A stretch of 64,000 nt of DNA, from NCBI GenBank assembly GCA_018816945.1, contig JAHIVC010000052.1, forward strand, positions 30,677 through 94,676, given 5' to 3'. The notes below the pieces were generated by a model. It did no database searches. It was not told the DNA's origin and worked only from the letters and a program-made list of their open reading frames with translations. This stretch comes from Bacteroidota bacterium. GTDB lineage: Bacteria > Bacteroidota > Bacteroidia > Bacteroidales > GCA-2711565. The number at the start of each line of letters is the position of its first letter. Position 1 is the stretch's first letter. Below are positions 9,772 to 18,547 of this stretch, in pieces. The position numbers and the translations under genes are program-made.

Positions 9772-12246
9772 ATGCCTAGAAGAGTCAACCAATTAAAAAG
9801 CAATTCTTTTAAGGAGAAACTAACAGAAGCTCCTAAAGAAAAAGAAATAAAGATAAGAAGTGCCCGTACATTTCTTCCTTTTGCATTTTTAAAAAACGAC
9901 AAATTCCATCGTGTTTTTGGCTTCTTTTTAATTTTGGCATCTATTTACCTTTTAATAGGTTTTGTTTCTTTTTTTTATACCGGCTGGACTGATTACGACA
10001 AAATTGCTTCAGCAACTTTTTTTAAACTGAACCAATATCCCGAAGTTCAAAATTGGACCGGTTATACGGGGGCCTATTTAGCCAAATTTTTTATCAACGA
10101 TACACTTGGAATAGCTGCATTTATACTTGCTATAAATCTCTTTATTTACGGCTTTTATTTATTGTTTCGGCTAAAGATCATACCATTAGCAAAATTATTT
10201 TGGCATTCGCTCATTCTTATTTTATGGATCCCCGTTACAATGGGAATCCTATTTATGAATACTGATTATTCGGTATTGGGAGGGGTTTTTGGGTATCAAG
10301 CTAATCTCATACTTATCGGTTTTATTGGTGTCCCGGGCGTAATCATCGGTTTGATATTTATCTTGTTCGCATATGTTGTTATTTCTTTCAACTTTAATTT
10401 TAATCCATTCAAGAGCAAAGAAAAACCGGATTCGGATGTATCGGAAGATGGCGAAAAAATCCCCTTTATTTATCCGAACGACAAGTATAATACTGTTGAA
10501 TTTTCGGTAACTGAAGATGAAAATTTTAGTAAGAAGAAAGTGGTTGGTGTGATATCGGACGATGAATCAAACAATAAGGACTTTGATGAATTTCCCGATC
10601 CTGATCTTGATATTGTCGATAATGAGATTCCACCTGGTATGAGAGAAGAAGATATTGAACTTACCATTGAAGAGCCGCTTAAAGAAAAGCAAGATTTCAG
10701 CAACGGAAAATTTGAACATTTTGGAATCGACACAGAATATGACCCTACCTTAGATTTGCCACATTATCAATTTCCGAAACTTGATTTGCTGGAAAATTAT
10801 AACGACGATCAAATATCCGTTCATAAAGACGAACTGGAAGAAAACAAAAACAGGATTGTCGAAACGTTGAATCACTATTCAATCAAAATTGACAAGATTA
10901 AAGCAACCATCGGCCCGGCTGTAACCTTGTACGAAATTATTCCTGCACCGGGCGTTCGTATTTCAAAAATTAAAAATCTGGAAGATGATATCGCACTAAG
11001 CCTTGCTGCAATGGGAATCCGGATTATTGCCCCGATACCCGGAAAAGGGACCATTGGAATTGAAGTTCCGAATAAAAACCCGGAAATCGTTTCCATGAAA
11101 TCTTTATTGGCTTCCGAAAGATTCAGGAATACCACAATGGAACTTCCACTGGCTTTAGGGAAAACAATTGCCAACGAAAGTTTTATTGTCGACCTAACTA
11201 AAATGCCTCATATATTGATGGCAGGGGCGACCGGTCAGGGTAAATCGGTTGGGCTGAATGCCATTTTAGTATCCTTGCTTTACAAAAAGCACCCTTCCCA
11301 AATAAAGTTTATTCTTGTCGATCCAAAAAAAGTTGAACTTTCGCTTTTCTCAAAAATTGAAAGGCATTTTCTGGCCAAGTTACCCGATTCGGAAGAAGCC
11401 ATAATTACTGATACCCGTCTTGTTGTAAGAACGCTGAATTCGTTAACCATTGAGATGGATAACCGTTATGAATTGCTCAAGGATGCGCAGGTCAGAAATA
11501 TCAAAGAATATAACGCCAAGTTTATTGCCAGAAAGTTAAACCCGGTTCATGGTCACCGCTATCTGCCTTATTTAATTTTGGTAGTTGATGAATTTGCCGA
11601 TTTAATTATGACTGCCGGAAAAGAAATTGAAAACCCCCTTACTCGTTTGGCTCAATTATCAAGAGCCATTGGAATTCATCTTATCATCGCGACCCAACGG
11701 CCATCAGTCAATATTATTACCGGTACCATTAAAGCCAACTTCCCGGCCCGTATTGCATATCGTGTAATTTCAAAAATCGATTCCCGCACCATTTTGGATA
11801 CAGGCGGAGCAGATCAATTGATCGGACGTGGAGACATGCTTTTAGCTACCGGAAGTGATTTAACCCGTTTGCAATGTGCTTTTCTGGACACGGATGAAGT
11901 TGAAAAAATAACCGACTTTATAGGTTCACAGCGAGCATATGCAACACCTTATCTTCTGCCGGAGTATGCAGATGATAATGACATAAATGGTGGCACGGAT
12001 ATTGATCTTAGCGACCGGGATGAATTGTTTGAAGATGCTGCATATATTATCGTGCAAACGCAACAAGGATCAACTTCATTATTACAACGAAAACTCAAAT
12101 TGGGTTATAACAGGGCAGGAAGAATTATTGACCAGCTTGAAGCTGCCGGGATAGTTGGCCCATTTGAGGGAAGTAAAGCAAGAGAGGTTAAAGTGGCCAA
12201 TGAATTTGCTTTAGAACAATTTTTGAAAGACTTAAACAAGGAATAA
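9772..12246 (+). CDS. ftsK: DNA translocase FtsK
   Basis: Septum-anchored DNA pump that clears and aligns chromosome termini at division. In order: about four membrane helices in residues 35-200 (FTSK_4TM region), an acidic linker to about residue 320, the alpha/beta motor with Walker A GATGQGKSVGLN and Walker B LILVVDEFADLI, and a C-terminal gamma winged helix (LLQRKLKLGYNRAGRIIDQLEAAGIVGP) that reads KOPS-like polarity sequences. At 824 residues from ATG 9772 it is normal for Bacteroidota. The lolA-like gene follows after 20 nt, a common arrangement in this phylum. Confidence 0.97.
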   Translation: MPRRVNQLKSNSFKEKLTEAPKEKEIKIRSARTFLPFAFLKNDKFHRVFGFFLILASIYLLIGFVSFFYTGWTDYDKIASATFFKLNQYPEVQNWTGYTGAYLAKFFINDTLGIAAFILAINLFIYGFYLLFRLKIIPLAKLFWHSLILILWIPVTMGILFMNTDYSVLGGVFGYQANLILIGFIGVPGVIIGLIFILFAYVVISFNFNFNPFKSKEKPDSDVSEDGEKIPFIYPNDKYNTVEFSVTEDENFSKKKVVGVISDDESNNKDFDEFPDPDLDIVDNEIPPGMREEDIELTIEEPLKEKQDFSNGKFEHFGIDTEYDPTLDLPHYQFPKLDLLENYNDDQISVHKDELEENKNRIVETLNHYSIKIDKIKATIGPAVTLYEIIPAPGVRISKIKNLEDDIALSLAAMGIRIIAPIPGKGTIGIEVPNKNPEIVSMKSLLASERFRNTTMELPLALGKTIANESFIVDLTKMPHILMAGATGQGKSVGLNAILVSLLYKKHPSQIKFILVDPKKVELSLFSKIERHFLAKLPDSEEAIITDTRLVVRTLNSLTIEMDNRYELLKDAQVRNIKEYNAKFIARKLNPVHGHRYLPYLILVVDEFADLIMTAGKEIENPLTRLAQLSRAIGIHLIIATQRPSVNIITGTIKANFPARIAYRVISKIDSRTILDTGGADQLIGRGDMLLATGSDLTRLQCAFLDTDEVEKITDFIGSQRAYATPYLLPEYADDNDINGGTDIDLSDRDELFEDAAYIIVQTQQGSTSLLQRKLKLGYNRAGRIIDQLEAAGIVGPFEGSKAREVKVANEFALEQFLKDLNKE

Positions 12247-12266
12247 ACAACTCAATTTAAAATCTA

Positions 12267-12905
12267 ATGAGAAAGACATTTTTATTTATAATTTCGTCAA
12301 TAATAGCTATTGGGAGTTTTGCCCAAAAAGACAAAAAAGCTACTGAGATACTTGACCGTGTTATCGCCAAAACTGAATCTTACAAAACCATGGAAGTTGA
12401 ATTTACACTTGCTATGGTCAATGTTGAGGCAGATATCCACGACAACAAGAATGGAGTTTTGCTTGTAATGGGTGATAAATACAAGCTTACATTATCTGAA
12501 CAAATTGTTATTTCGGATGGCAAGACCATGTGGACCCTTTTACTAGAAAACAAGGAAGTAATGATTAATGATGTTGAGGAAAATGAGGAATCAATTACTC
12601 CTACTAATTTATTAAATTCTTATAGCGACAATTATAAGTCAACATACTTAAAAGAAGATGTAATTAATGGGAAAAAGGTCGATTTAATTGAGCTGACTCC
12701 ACTGAAAGGCAAAATTTATACAAAAATAGAAGTTGCCATTGAAAAGGGCATGGATCAGATATACAGTTTCTCAATGTTTGATAAAAACGGAAGTACCTAT
12801 TCTTATACTATCAAAAAATACAATTTGAATAAAAAAGTAGGTGAGTTTGAATTTGTATTTAATGAAGCAAAATATCCTAACTTTGAGATCGTTGACATGA
12901 GATAA
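12267..12905 (+). CDS. lolA: Outer-membrane lipoprotein carrier LolA-like protein
   Basis: 212 residues beginning with a signal peptide (MRKTFLFIISSIIAIGSFAQ). The mature start KKATEILDRVIAKTESYKTMEVEFTL and the following beta-strands fit the LolA half-barrel that ferries lipoproteins across the periplasm. The pairing with ftsK directly upstream supports this being the housekeeping LolA rather than the second, divergent LolA-like protein at 50.9 kb. No LolB was seen, as usual in this phylum. Confidence 0.85.
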   Translation: MRKTFLFIISSIIAIGSFAQKDKKATEILDRVIAKTESYKTMEVEFTLAMVNVEADIHDNKNGVLLVMGDKYKLTLSEQIVISDGKTMWTLLLENKEVMINDVEENEESITPTNLLNSYSDNYKSTYLKEDVINGKKVDLIELTPLKGKIYTKIEVAIEKGMDQIYSFSMFDKNGSTYSYTIKKYNLNKKVGEFEFVFNEAKYPNFEIVDMR

Positions 12906-12945
12906 TCTTATTTATTAATACTTATTCAGCTTTAAAAATCACTTT

Positions 12946-13194
12946 ATGAATACCTCTGTCGACATCAGTTATTACCCGCTAAAAGAAGAGTTTATCCCTG
13001 CCATACTTGATTTTATTGATCGGCTGAATAAACATGAGAACATAAAGACCAAAACAAATGGGATGAGTACGCAGGTCTTTGGTGAGTATTTTGATGTGAT
13101 GAATGCATTGACTGAAGAAATCCATAAATCATTTGAAATACCTCATTCTGTTTTTATCCTTAAAATAGTTAATGCCAATCTGAGCACAAATTAA
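12946..13194 (+). CDS. Small thiamine-binding-like protein (YkoF/MTH1187 family)
   Basis: 82 residues with no signal peptide. The start of DISYYPLKEEFIPAILDFIDRL and FGEYFDVMNALTEEIHKSF fit the ferredoxin-like YkoF/MTH1187 family (DUF77), several members of which bind thiamine or its pyrimidine part. Its stop overlaps the start of the PnuC-like transporter gene by one base (TAATG), and a NadR-like kinase follows, so the three probably form one vitamin-salvage unit. Whether this protein binds thiamine here is an inference from family and context. Confidence 0.6.
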   Translation: MNTSVDISYYPLKEEFIPAILDFIDRLNKHENIKTKTNGMSTQVFGEYFDVMNALTEEIHKSFEIPHSVFILKIVNANLSTN

Positions 13195-13814
13195 TGGATT
13201 CAGGAAATATCTTTGACGTTTTATACCAAAACATCCTTAATACAACTTTACTGGAAATCGTTGCAGTATTTTTTGGTTTGTTAAGTGTTTGGTACGCAAA
13301 AAAAGCCGACATCAAAGTTTATCCTACCGGAATTATCAGCGTTGTAATTTATTTTTATATCTGTATTGGAGTAAAACTTTACGCTGATATGGGAATCAAT
13401 TTTGTATATTTTGTAATGAGTATTTATGGCTGGTATGCATGGACCAAAAAGGACAAAAAAGAAAAGATCCTACCCATCAGTTTTTGTACAAAAAAGGAAT
13501 ATTTTATCAATTTTATTATGTTCGTTTTCTTCCTGATAACGCTGATTTATATCCTGAAAAATTACACAGATAGCAATGTTCCCTATTGGGATTCGCTTAC
13601 TACTGCCATATTTTTAGTTGGGATGTGGTTGATGGCACGCAAGAAAGTTGAGAACTGGATACTTTGGATAATTGGAGATGTGATCTCAATTCCCCTGTAT
13701 TTTTACAAAGGACTTGTACTCACCTCATTTCAGTTTTCAATGTTTTTAATCCTTGCGGTTTTAGGTTATATTGAATGGAAAAGAAAAATTAAGGAGGCAC
13801 AGGAAATTGCTTAA
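13194..13814 (+). CDS. pnuC: PnuC-family vitamin transporter (nicotinamide riboside or thiamine)
   Basis: 206-residue membrane protein with about six to seven helices. PnuC features include LLSVWYAKK, VMSIYGWYAWTKKD and the C-terminal ENWILWIIGDVISIPLYFYKG followed by a final helix. PnuC proteins are facilitators whose substrate is trapped by a cytoplasmic kinase; the NadR-like kinase gene immediately downstream fits that. The TAATG overlap with the upstream YkoF-like gene suggests translational coupling and points to thiamine (PnuT) as much as to nicotinamide riboside. The substrate cannot be settled from sequence alone. Confidence 0.8.
   Translation: MDSGNIFDVLYQNILNTTLLEIVAVFFGLLSVWYAKKADIKVYPTGIISVVIYFYICIGVKLYADMGINFVYFVMSIYGWYAWTKKDKKEKILPISFCTKKEYFINFIMFVFFLITLIYILKNYTDSNVPYWDSLTTAIFLVGMWLMARKKVENWILWIIGDVISIPLYFYKGLVLTSFQFSMFLILAVLGYIEWKRKIKEAQEIA
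13791..13797 (+). promoter_or_regulatory. Shine-Dalgarno sequence that sets the kinase start
   Basis: AAGGAGG lies nine bases before a TTG at 13807, inside the end of the pnuC-like gene. Strong Shine-Dalgarno sequences are rare in this window, so this one argues for the TTG at 13807 over the in-frame TTG at 13771. Confidence 0.5.
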
Positions 13815-14319
13815 ACGAATCGCTATAACCGGACCGGAATCTACCGGGAAATCAAGGCTTTGTCAACAACTATCCGATTATTACAAAGATTTATGGGTTC
13901 CTGAATTTGCCCGTGAATACATTGATAAAATCGGCAGACCTTATACCCAGGCAGATATCCTGATTATTGCTAAATCACAGGTTAATTTGGAAACTGAGAC
14001 TGCAAAAAAGGCTCATCAATTTTTGTTTTGTGACACAGAATTGATTGTTACAAAAATTTGGAGCGAACATAAATACCAAAATTGTGATCCATGGATTTTA
14101 GATCAGATTAAAAAAAGCGATTACCATTTATATTTACTCTGTGATATCGATTTGCCCTGGGAACAGGATCCACAGCGAGAACATCCTGATTTAAGGGAAT
14201 ACTTTTTCGACAAGTATCGGAAGGAATTAAAATTCCACCATTTCAGGTATAAAATCGTTTCAGGAATTGGAAAAGAGCGATTGGATAACGCCATTAAATT
14301 AATCAACAATTCCTTATAA
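13807..14319 (+). CDS. NadR-like P-loop kinase (ribosylnicotinamide or thiamine kinase)
   Basis: Opens with the P-loop ITGPESTGKSRL at residues 7-18, then VPEFAREYIDKIGRPYT, FCDTELIVTKIW and LPWEQDPQREHPDLREYFFDKY, which are hallmarks of the C-terminal kinase domain of NadR (ribosylnicotinamide kinase). No nucleotidyltransferase or repressor domain is present, so it is a stand-alone kinase of 170 residues. The TTG start at 13807 overlaps pnuC by eight bases and has an AAGGAGG before it. Together with the transporter upstream it would trap an imported vitamin by phosphorylation. The neighbouring YkoF-like gene leaves open that the substrate is thiamine. Confidence 0.75.
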   Translation: MLKRIAITGPESTGKSRLCQQLSDYYKDLWVPEFAREYIDKIGRPYTQADILIIAKSQVNLETETAKKAHQFLFCDTELIVTKIWSEHKYQNCDPWILDQIKKSDYHLYLLCDIDLPWEQDPQREHPDLREYFFDKYRKELKFHHFRYKIVSGIGKERLDNAIKLINNSL

Positions 14320-14360
14320 ATTATTCTTATTTTTATTTGGCAATTCAACAAATAAAAAGG

Positions 14361-15557
14361 ATGCAGTTACAATCTGATTCAAAAAAAATTCACGTTTTAT
14401 ACTTACCCAAATGGTACCCGAATAAGTACGATTGCATGCCCGGTTTATTCATTAAACGACATGCGGAGTCAGTTACGAAACATTGCAATATTAGCGTACT
14501 TTATGTACATTCTGACGATCAAATAAGAATAAACAAAACAGAAATTTCAATAACATTGGAAGATGAGATCCAAACCTGTAGAATTTATTTTCAAAAATCG
14601 CAGTTCCCAATGCCGGTTATTGCCCGCCTGATTAACTTGCTCAAATTCTTTTTTTACAATTTTAAAGGAATCAAACTCATATCACATTCTGATCGGAAAC
14701 CTGATCTTATCCATGTAAATGTTTTAACCAGACTTGGTTTAATAGCATTGATTTATGGGTTTTTTACAAAAACCCCTTATGTCATTACCGAACACTGGAC
14801 AAGATACTTACCTGAAGTAAATTCATTTAAAGGGAGCTTCCGAAAGATGATCACCGGAATGGTTGTTAGAAATGCTAAAGCGGTGATGCCCGTTACAGAA
14901 AATCTCCAACAGGCGATGCAATCGCATGGGTTAAAAAATAAGAATTATCAGGTGATCCCAAATGTGGTTGATGTTGATCTTTTCATTCCCTGTTCAGATC
15001 AAAAAACCCATACAATTAAAAAGATCGTTCATCTTTCATGTTTTACCGATGCACAAAAAAACATCAGTGGAGTTTTGAGGGTCATTAAAAAATTAAGTAC
15101 CATCAGACAAGATTTTAAATTGCATTTCATAGGTGAAGGGGAAGATTTTGATCGGATGAAACAAATTTCAGATGAATACAAACTAACGAATAATCTGGTT
15201 TTTTTTGAAGGAATGTTGCAAGGAAAAAAATTAGCAGATAATATCAGTTCTGCCGATTTGATGATTTTGTTCAGCCATTACGAAAACTTGCCCGTGGTTA
15301 TTTTAGAAAGTTTTGCATGCGGGGTTCCGGTAATTTCAAGTCGGGTTGGAGGCATTCATGAGCATTTGAACAATAAAAGAGGTGCTTTGGTCGATGCCGG
15401 AAATGAAGATCAATTTTTAAAAATATTAAATCATACCTTGGATGAATTGGCATTCTTTAATAAAAATGAAATCAGGCAATACGCCATCGAACATTTCAGC
15501 AAGAAGGTAATTGGTAAAAAACTTTACGATATTTACACATCAATTTATAAAACTTAA
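14361..15557 (+). CDS. GT4-family glycosyltransferase
   Basis: About 398 residues from the ATG at 14361; an upstream in-frame TTG at 14337 is less likely. The N-terminal Rossmann half has LPKWYPNKYDCMPGLFIKRHAESV and TEHWTRYLP. The C-terminal half has HYENLPVVILESFACGVPVISSRVGGIHEHL, the nucleotide-sugar-binding E-x7-E region of GT-B retaining enzymes of family GT4. It probably adds a sugar to a surface glycan. The next gene is a flippase three bases downstream, so the two likely act on the same lipid-linked glycan; the sugar and acceptor are unknown. Confidence 0.88.
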   Translation: MQLQSDSKKIHVLYLPKWYPNKYDCMPGLFIKRHAESVTKHCNISVLYVHSDDQIRINKTEISITLEDEIQTCRIYFQKSQFPMPVIARLINLLKFFFYNFKGIKLISHSDRKPDLIHVNVLTRLGLIALIYGFFTKTPYVITEHWTRYLPEVNSFKGSFRKMITGMVVRNAKAVMPVTENLQQAMQSHGLKNKNYQVIPNVVDVDLFIPCSDQKTHTIKKIVHLSCFTDAQKNISGVLRVIKKLSTIRQDFKLHFIGEGEDFDRMKQISDEYKLTNNLVFFEGMLQGKKLADNISSADLMILFSHYENLPVVILESFACGVPVISSRVGGIHEHLNNKRGALVDAGNEDQFLKILNHTLDELAFFNKNEIRQYAIEHFSKKVIGKKLYDIYTSIYKT

Positions 15558-15559
15558 GT

Positions 15560-16858
15560 TTGTTTCAAAAAATCATCAATACCTTAGGCACCCGAGTTTT
15601 TTCAGCAGTTTTAAATTTGCTGATTGCAATTTTTATTTCCCAGCATCTTGGAGCCATTGGCAAAGGTCAGCAGGGACTGATCATTGCAACCATCACCTAC
15701 ATTCTTATCTTTTCGAATTTAGTTGGAGGAAGCACTTTGGTTTACTTATTGCCGCGATATGGGTATGCGCGTTTGCTTTTGCCTTCGTATATATGGTCAA
15801 TATTAATGAGCCTGGCTTTTTATTTTATCCTGACCACAACCAGGATTATTGAAAACACATTGATTTTAAATATCTGCATCTTATCAATATTTATTTCATT
15901 TATCTCCATCCATTCGAACCTGCTCATTGGGCTCGAAAAAGTAAAAACTGCCAATCTCATCTGGTTTCTGCAACCGCTCATGATTATCGGATTCCTCCTT
16001 GCCTTCTTTCTGTTCGGGAATCAAGTTGGTATCGACACCTATTTTAATGCACTCTATTTCTCGCTTAGCATCTTGGTAATTCTAAGTTTTATACTATTAC
16101 TTAAAGCAAAAAAAACACCTGTAATATTTAAACTGCAATCTAATTTTAATATACTCTCAGAGATGTTCCGTTTGGGATTTCTTAATCAATTGGCACATAT
16201 TTTTCAGATGTTAAGCTTTCGGATGAGTTATTATTGGTTAGGTCAAGTCTATTCCGAAGCTGAAGTCGGGATCTATTCAAATGGAACTTCTCTTATCGAA
16301 TCGGTTTGGCTATTGAGCAGAAGTATCAGCATGGTTCAATATTCCAGAATAGTGAATATGAGCAACAAAAAAGAAGCTCAAAAACTCACCCTAAACTTAA
16401 GTAAATTGAGTTTTGTGATCAGTTTTGTCATATTACTGCCTATGATTTTTCTTCCCTCCTCTTTTTATGAATTTATATTTGGAGAAGGCTTCGGAGATGT
16501 ACGATTGGTTATTCAATCACTGGCTCCGGGTGTTTTATTTCTCAATTTGAATATTATTATCAGTCACTATTTTTCGGGAACTGGCAAGTACCATTTTAAT
16601 TCCATTGCATCTTTTGCAGGACTTTGTATTGCAATACCCTTATTTAGTTGGATGATTCCGGCATTTGGGATATTAGGAGCAGGATTTGCAAGTAGTATTT
16701 CCTACCTTGTTACAACCATGGTTATTCTTTACTTCTATAAAAAAGAAGCAGAAATAAATATAAGCGATTTACGTTTAACACTTAATGACCTCTTGCAAGT
16801 GAAGAAGTTATACGAAAACACCTTTTTAACAAAAAAACTAAAAGATGATCAACATTAA
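15560..16858 (+). CDS. Polysaccharide flippase (MATE/Wzx-like), TTG start
   Basis: 432 residues with about 12 hydrophobic helices and the polysaccharide-synthase pattern FQKIINTLGTRVFSAVLNLLIAIFI, then SQHLGAIGKGQQGL, and FGEGFGDVRLVIQSLAPGVLF. It would flip lipid-linked sugars across the inner membrane. The start is a TTG three bases after the glycosyltransferase stop: the frame is closed by a TAA at 15548 and the first internal ATG would delete two helices, so TTG is well supported. The 3' end overlaps the next gene by 14 nt. Confidence 0.85.
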   Translation: MFQKIINTLGTRVFSAVLNLLIAIFISQHLGAIGKGQQGLIIATITYILIFSNLVGGSTLVYLLPRYGYARLLLPSYIWSILMSLAFYFILTTTRIIENTLILNICILSIFISFISIHSNLLIGLEKVKTANLIWFLQPLMIIGFLLAFFLFGNQVGIDTYFNALYFSLSILVILSFILLLKAKKTPVIFKLQSNFNILSEMFRLGFLNQLAHIFQMLSFRMSYYWLGQVYSEAEVGIYSNGTSLIESVWLLSRSISMVQYSRIVNMSNKKEAQKLTLNLSKLSFVISFVILLPMIFLPSSFYEFIFGEGFGDVRLVIQSLAPGVLFLNLNIIISHYFSGTGKYHFNSIASFAGLCIAIPLFSWMIPAFGILGAGFASSISYLVTTMVILYFYKKEAEINISDLRLTLNDLLQVKKLYENTFLTKKLKDDQH

Positions 16859-17705
16859 ATCATTAAGTGCCACTTCTATTGAAAGCATACATCAGGCATT
16901 TGTTATAGCTTTTGCTGATTATGAAGAACCATTTGACATGACCGTCAAACAACTTCAGTACATGATTGAACGAAGAGGCTTTGTGCCTGAATTATCGTTT
17001 GGTGCTTTTGATGATGAAGAACTGATTGGTTTTATCTTAAACGGCATTGGTTTATGGAACAATATACTTACCGCTTACGATACAGGTACCGGTATAGTTA
17101 AAGCATATCGAAAACAAGGAATTGCCACCCGCATTTTTAATGAATCGCTTCCGGTATTGAAGCAGCATGGGGTAAATCAATATTTACTAGAAGTGATCAA
17201 GACAAATACCAAGGCCTACGAATTATACAAAAAGGCCGGGTTTGAGGTGCTCAGGGAATTTGATTATTTCGTATCCCCAATTGAATCGATTAATACTACC
17301 ACTGAAGAGTTAATAACCGGATTCAGCATTAATGAGATTGATGAACCTCAATGGGATTTATTCAGTACTTTCCGTGATTTTACACCTTCATGGCAAAACT
17401 CATCTGATTCAATTCAACGCAAGCGATCGTTCTTTAAAATCCTGGGCATTTTCAATGAAAAAACCTTAGTTGGCTATGGAATCATCGAAACACACACTGG
17501 AGATATCCCACAATTTGCCATTGCCAAAAATTTCAGAAGAAAGGGATTGGGGACAGCACTTTTTAAAACATTTTGTAATACCACCGAGAGTGGCATTATA
17601 AAAATTATCAATACCGATTTCAAAGATAAAGGCACTAAAATTTTTATTGAAAGCCTTGGTTTTAAAGCCGGGTTTGGGCAGTATGAGATGTTGCATAAGT
17701 TTTAA
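16845..17705 (+). CDS. Two-domain GNAT acetyltransferase
   Basis: 286 residues made of two GNAT folds in tandem. The first (residues 1-150) has the acetyl-CoA loop VKAYRKQGIATRIFNESL and TNTKAYELYKKAGFEVLREF. The second (about 180-286) has FAIAKNFRRKGLGTALFKTF and ends in ESLGFKAGFGQYEML. It starts inside the flippase gene. The substrate is unknown; internally duplicated GNATs are common among peptide and antibiotic acetyltransferases, but nothing here is specific. Confidence 0.8.
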   Translation: MINIKSLSATSIESIHQAFVIAFADYEEPFDMTVKQLQYMIERRGFVPELSFGAFDDEELIGFILNGIGLWNNILTAYDTGTGIVKAYRKQGIATRIFNESLPVLKQHGVNQYLLEVIKTNTKAYELYKKAGFEVLREFDYFVSPIESINTTTEELITGFSINEIDEPQWDLFSTFRDFTPSWQNSSDSIQRKRSFFKILGIFNEKTLVGYGIIETHTGDIPQFAIAKNFRRKGLGTALFKTFCNTTESGIIKIINTDFKDKGTKIFIESLGFKAGFGQYEMLHKF

Positions 17706-17738
17706 TAAGTCATTTTTTAACAACTGGAGGATCAGATT

Positions 17739-18278
17739 ATGATTGATAATGCTAATACAGAAACATTGAATTTTGATGATGGTGAAAGGTTTTTACTTCG
17801 TCATATGGCACATGGCGATGCAACCAAGGAACAAAAATTCGTACGTAAACTTTCAAATGAGTCTCGCTACCTGCGCTTTCATGGATCAATCAAAGAACTA
17901 AATAAGGAGGATCTGGAGAGGTTTACAAATCCCAACCCGCTGAGCGAAGAAGCCCTGATTATGCTGTATAAAGGAGCATCATTGGAAGAAGAAATCGGCG
18001 TTGCACGATTCATCATTGATCCGGATGACGAGGGCTGCGAATTTGCAATTGTAGTTGCTGATGAATGGCAAAATCTTGGCCTTGGGGCAAAACTGATGAA
18101 TGCATTGATAAATCATGCTCAAGCTCGCGGGTTAAAACGAATTTATGGTTCTGTACTCAAAGATAACGCTGGTATGCTCCAGTTTATCAAAGGATTGGGA
18201 TTTGAAGAAACCATCGACCCTGATGATTCTTCGCTTATACTTGTTACAAAATATCTGAGGGATTCATCAGGATCGTAA
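17739..18278 (+). CDS. GNAT-family acetyltransferase
   Basis: 179 residues with a single GNAT fold. RFLLRHMAHGDATKEQKFVRKLSNESRYLRFHGS resembles the N-terminus of GNAT domains related to the Pat protein acetyltransferases, and VADEWQNLGLGAKLMNALINHAQARGL is the acetyl-CoA-binding loop and helix. A GGAGG lies nine bases upstream of the ATG. The gene follows the other GNAT by 33 nt and ends the plus-strand run that began at ftsK. Protein acetylation is possible but unproven. Confidence 0.82.
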   Translation: MIDNANTETLNFDDGERFLLRHMAHGDATKEQKFVRKLSNESRYLRFHGSIKELNKEDLERFTNPNPLSEEALIMLYKGASLEEEIGVARFIIDPDDEGCEFAIVVADEWQNLGLGAKLMNALINHAQARGLKRIYGSVLKDNAGMLQFIKGLGFEETIDPDDSSLILVTKYLRDSSGS

Positions 18279-18352
18279 TATTTTGTAAATGATCCGTAGG
18301 TTAGGTAAATTGACCTCCCCACAATTGGAGAATATAACCATTTTATTAGTAG

Positions 18353-18446
18353 TGAAAAACTTTAAATTTAACTGCCTGGAGCATGGCTTCACACAACAAG
18401 TATTGCTTAAGTTTTGGATTTTGAAAAAGAAAGCGGTGCGAAGTTT
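18353..18446 (+). repeat. 94-bp dispersed repeat, copy A
   Basis: Aligns without gaps to 19544-19637, with 78 of 94 positions identical by hand count. The best-conserved part is the 3' half, ending AAAGCGGTGCGAAGTTT. It lies between the GNAT gene and the 3' end of the DUF5694 gene. The rest of this 269-nt gap shows nothing recognisable. Confidence 0.8.
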
Positions 18447-18547
18447 TAAAAAGTAAGGAAATAAAATTGTTAAAAGTATAGAAATATAACTGCGTGCTAT
18501 TTAATACAAATCCCTAAATGCATATACAAATACGAATAGATAATAAC

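Noticed and set aside
15511..15852. 113-codon frame across the glycosyltransferase-flippase junction
   Set aside because: It is out of frame with two well-supported genes, and its translation is rich in Phe, His and Trp with no family pattern.
18279..18547. Possible small gene between the GNAT and DUF5694 genes
   Set aside because: Frames are short and interrupted; the only structure seen is repeat copy A.
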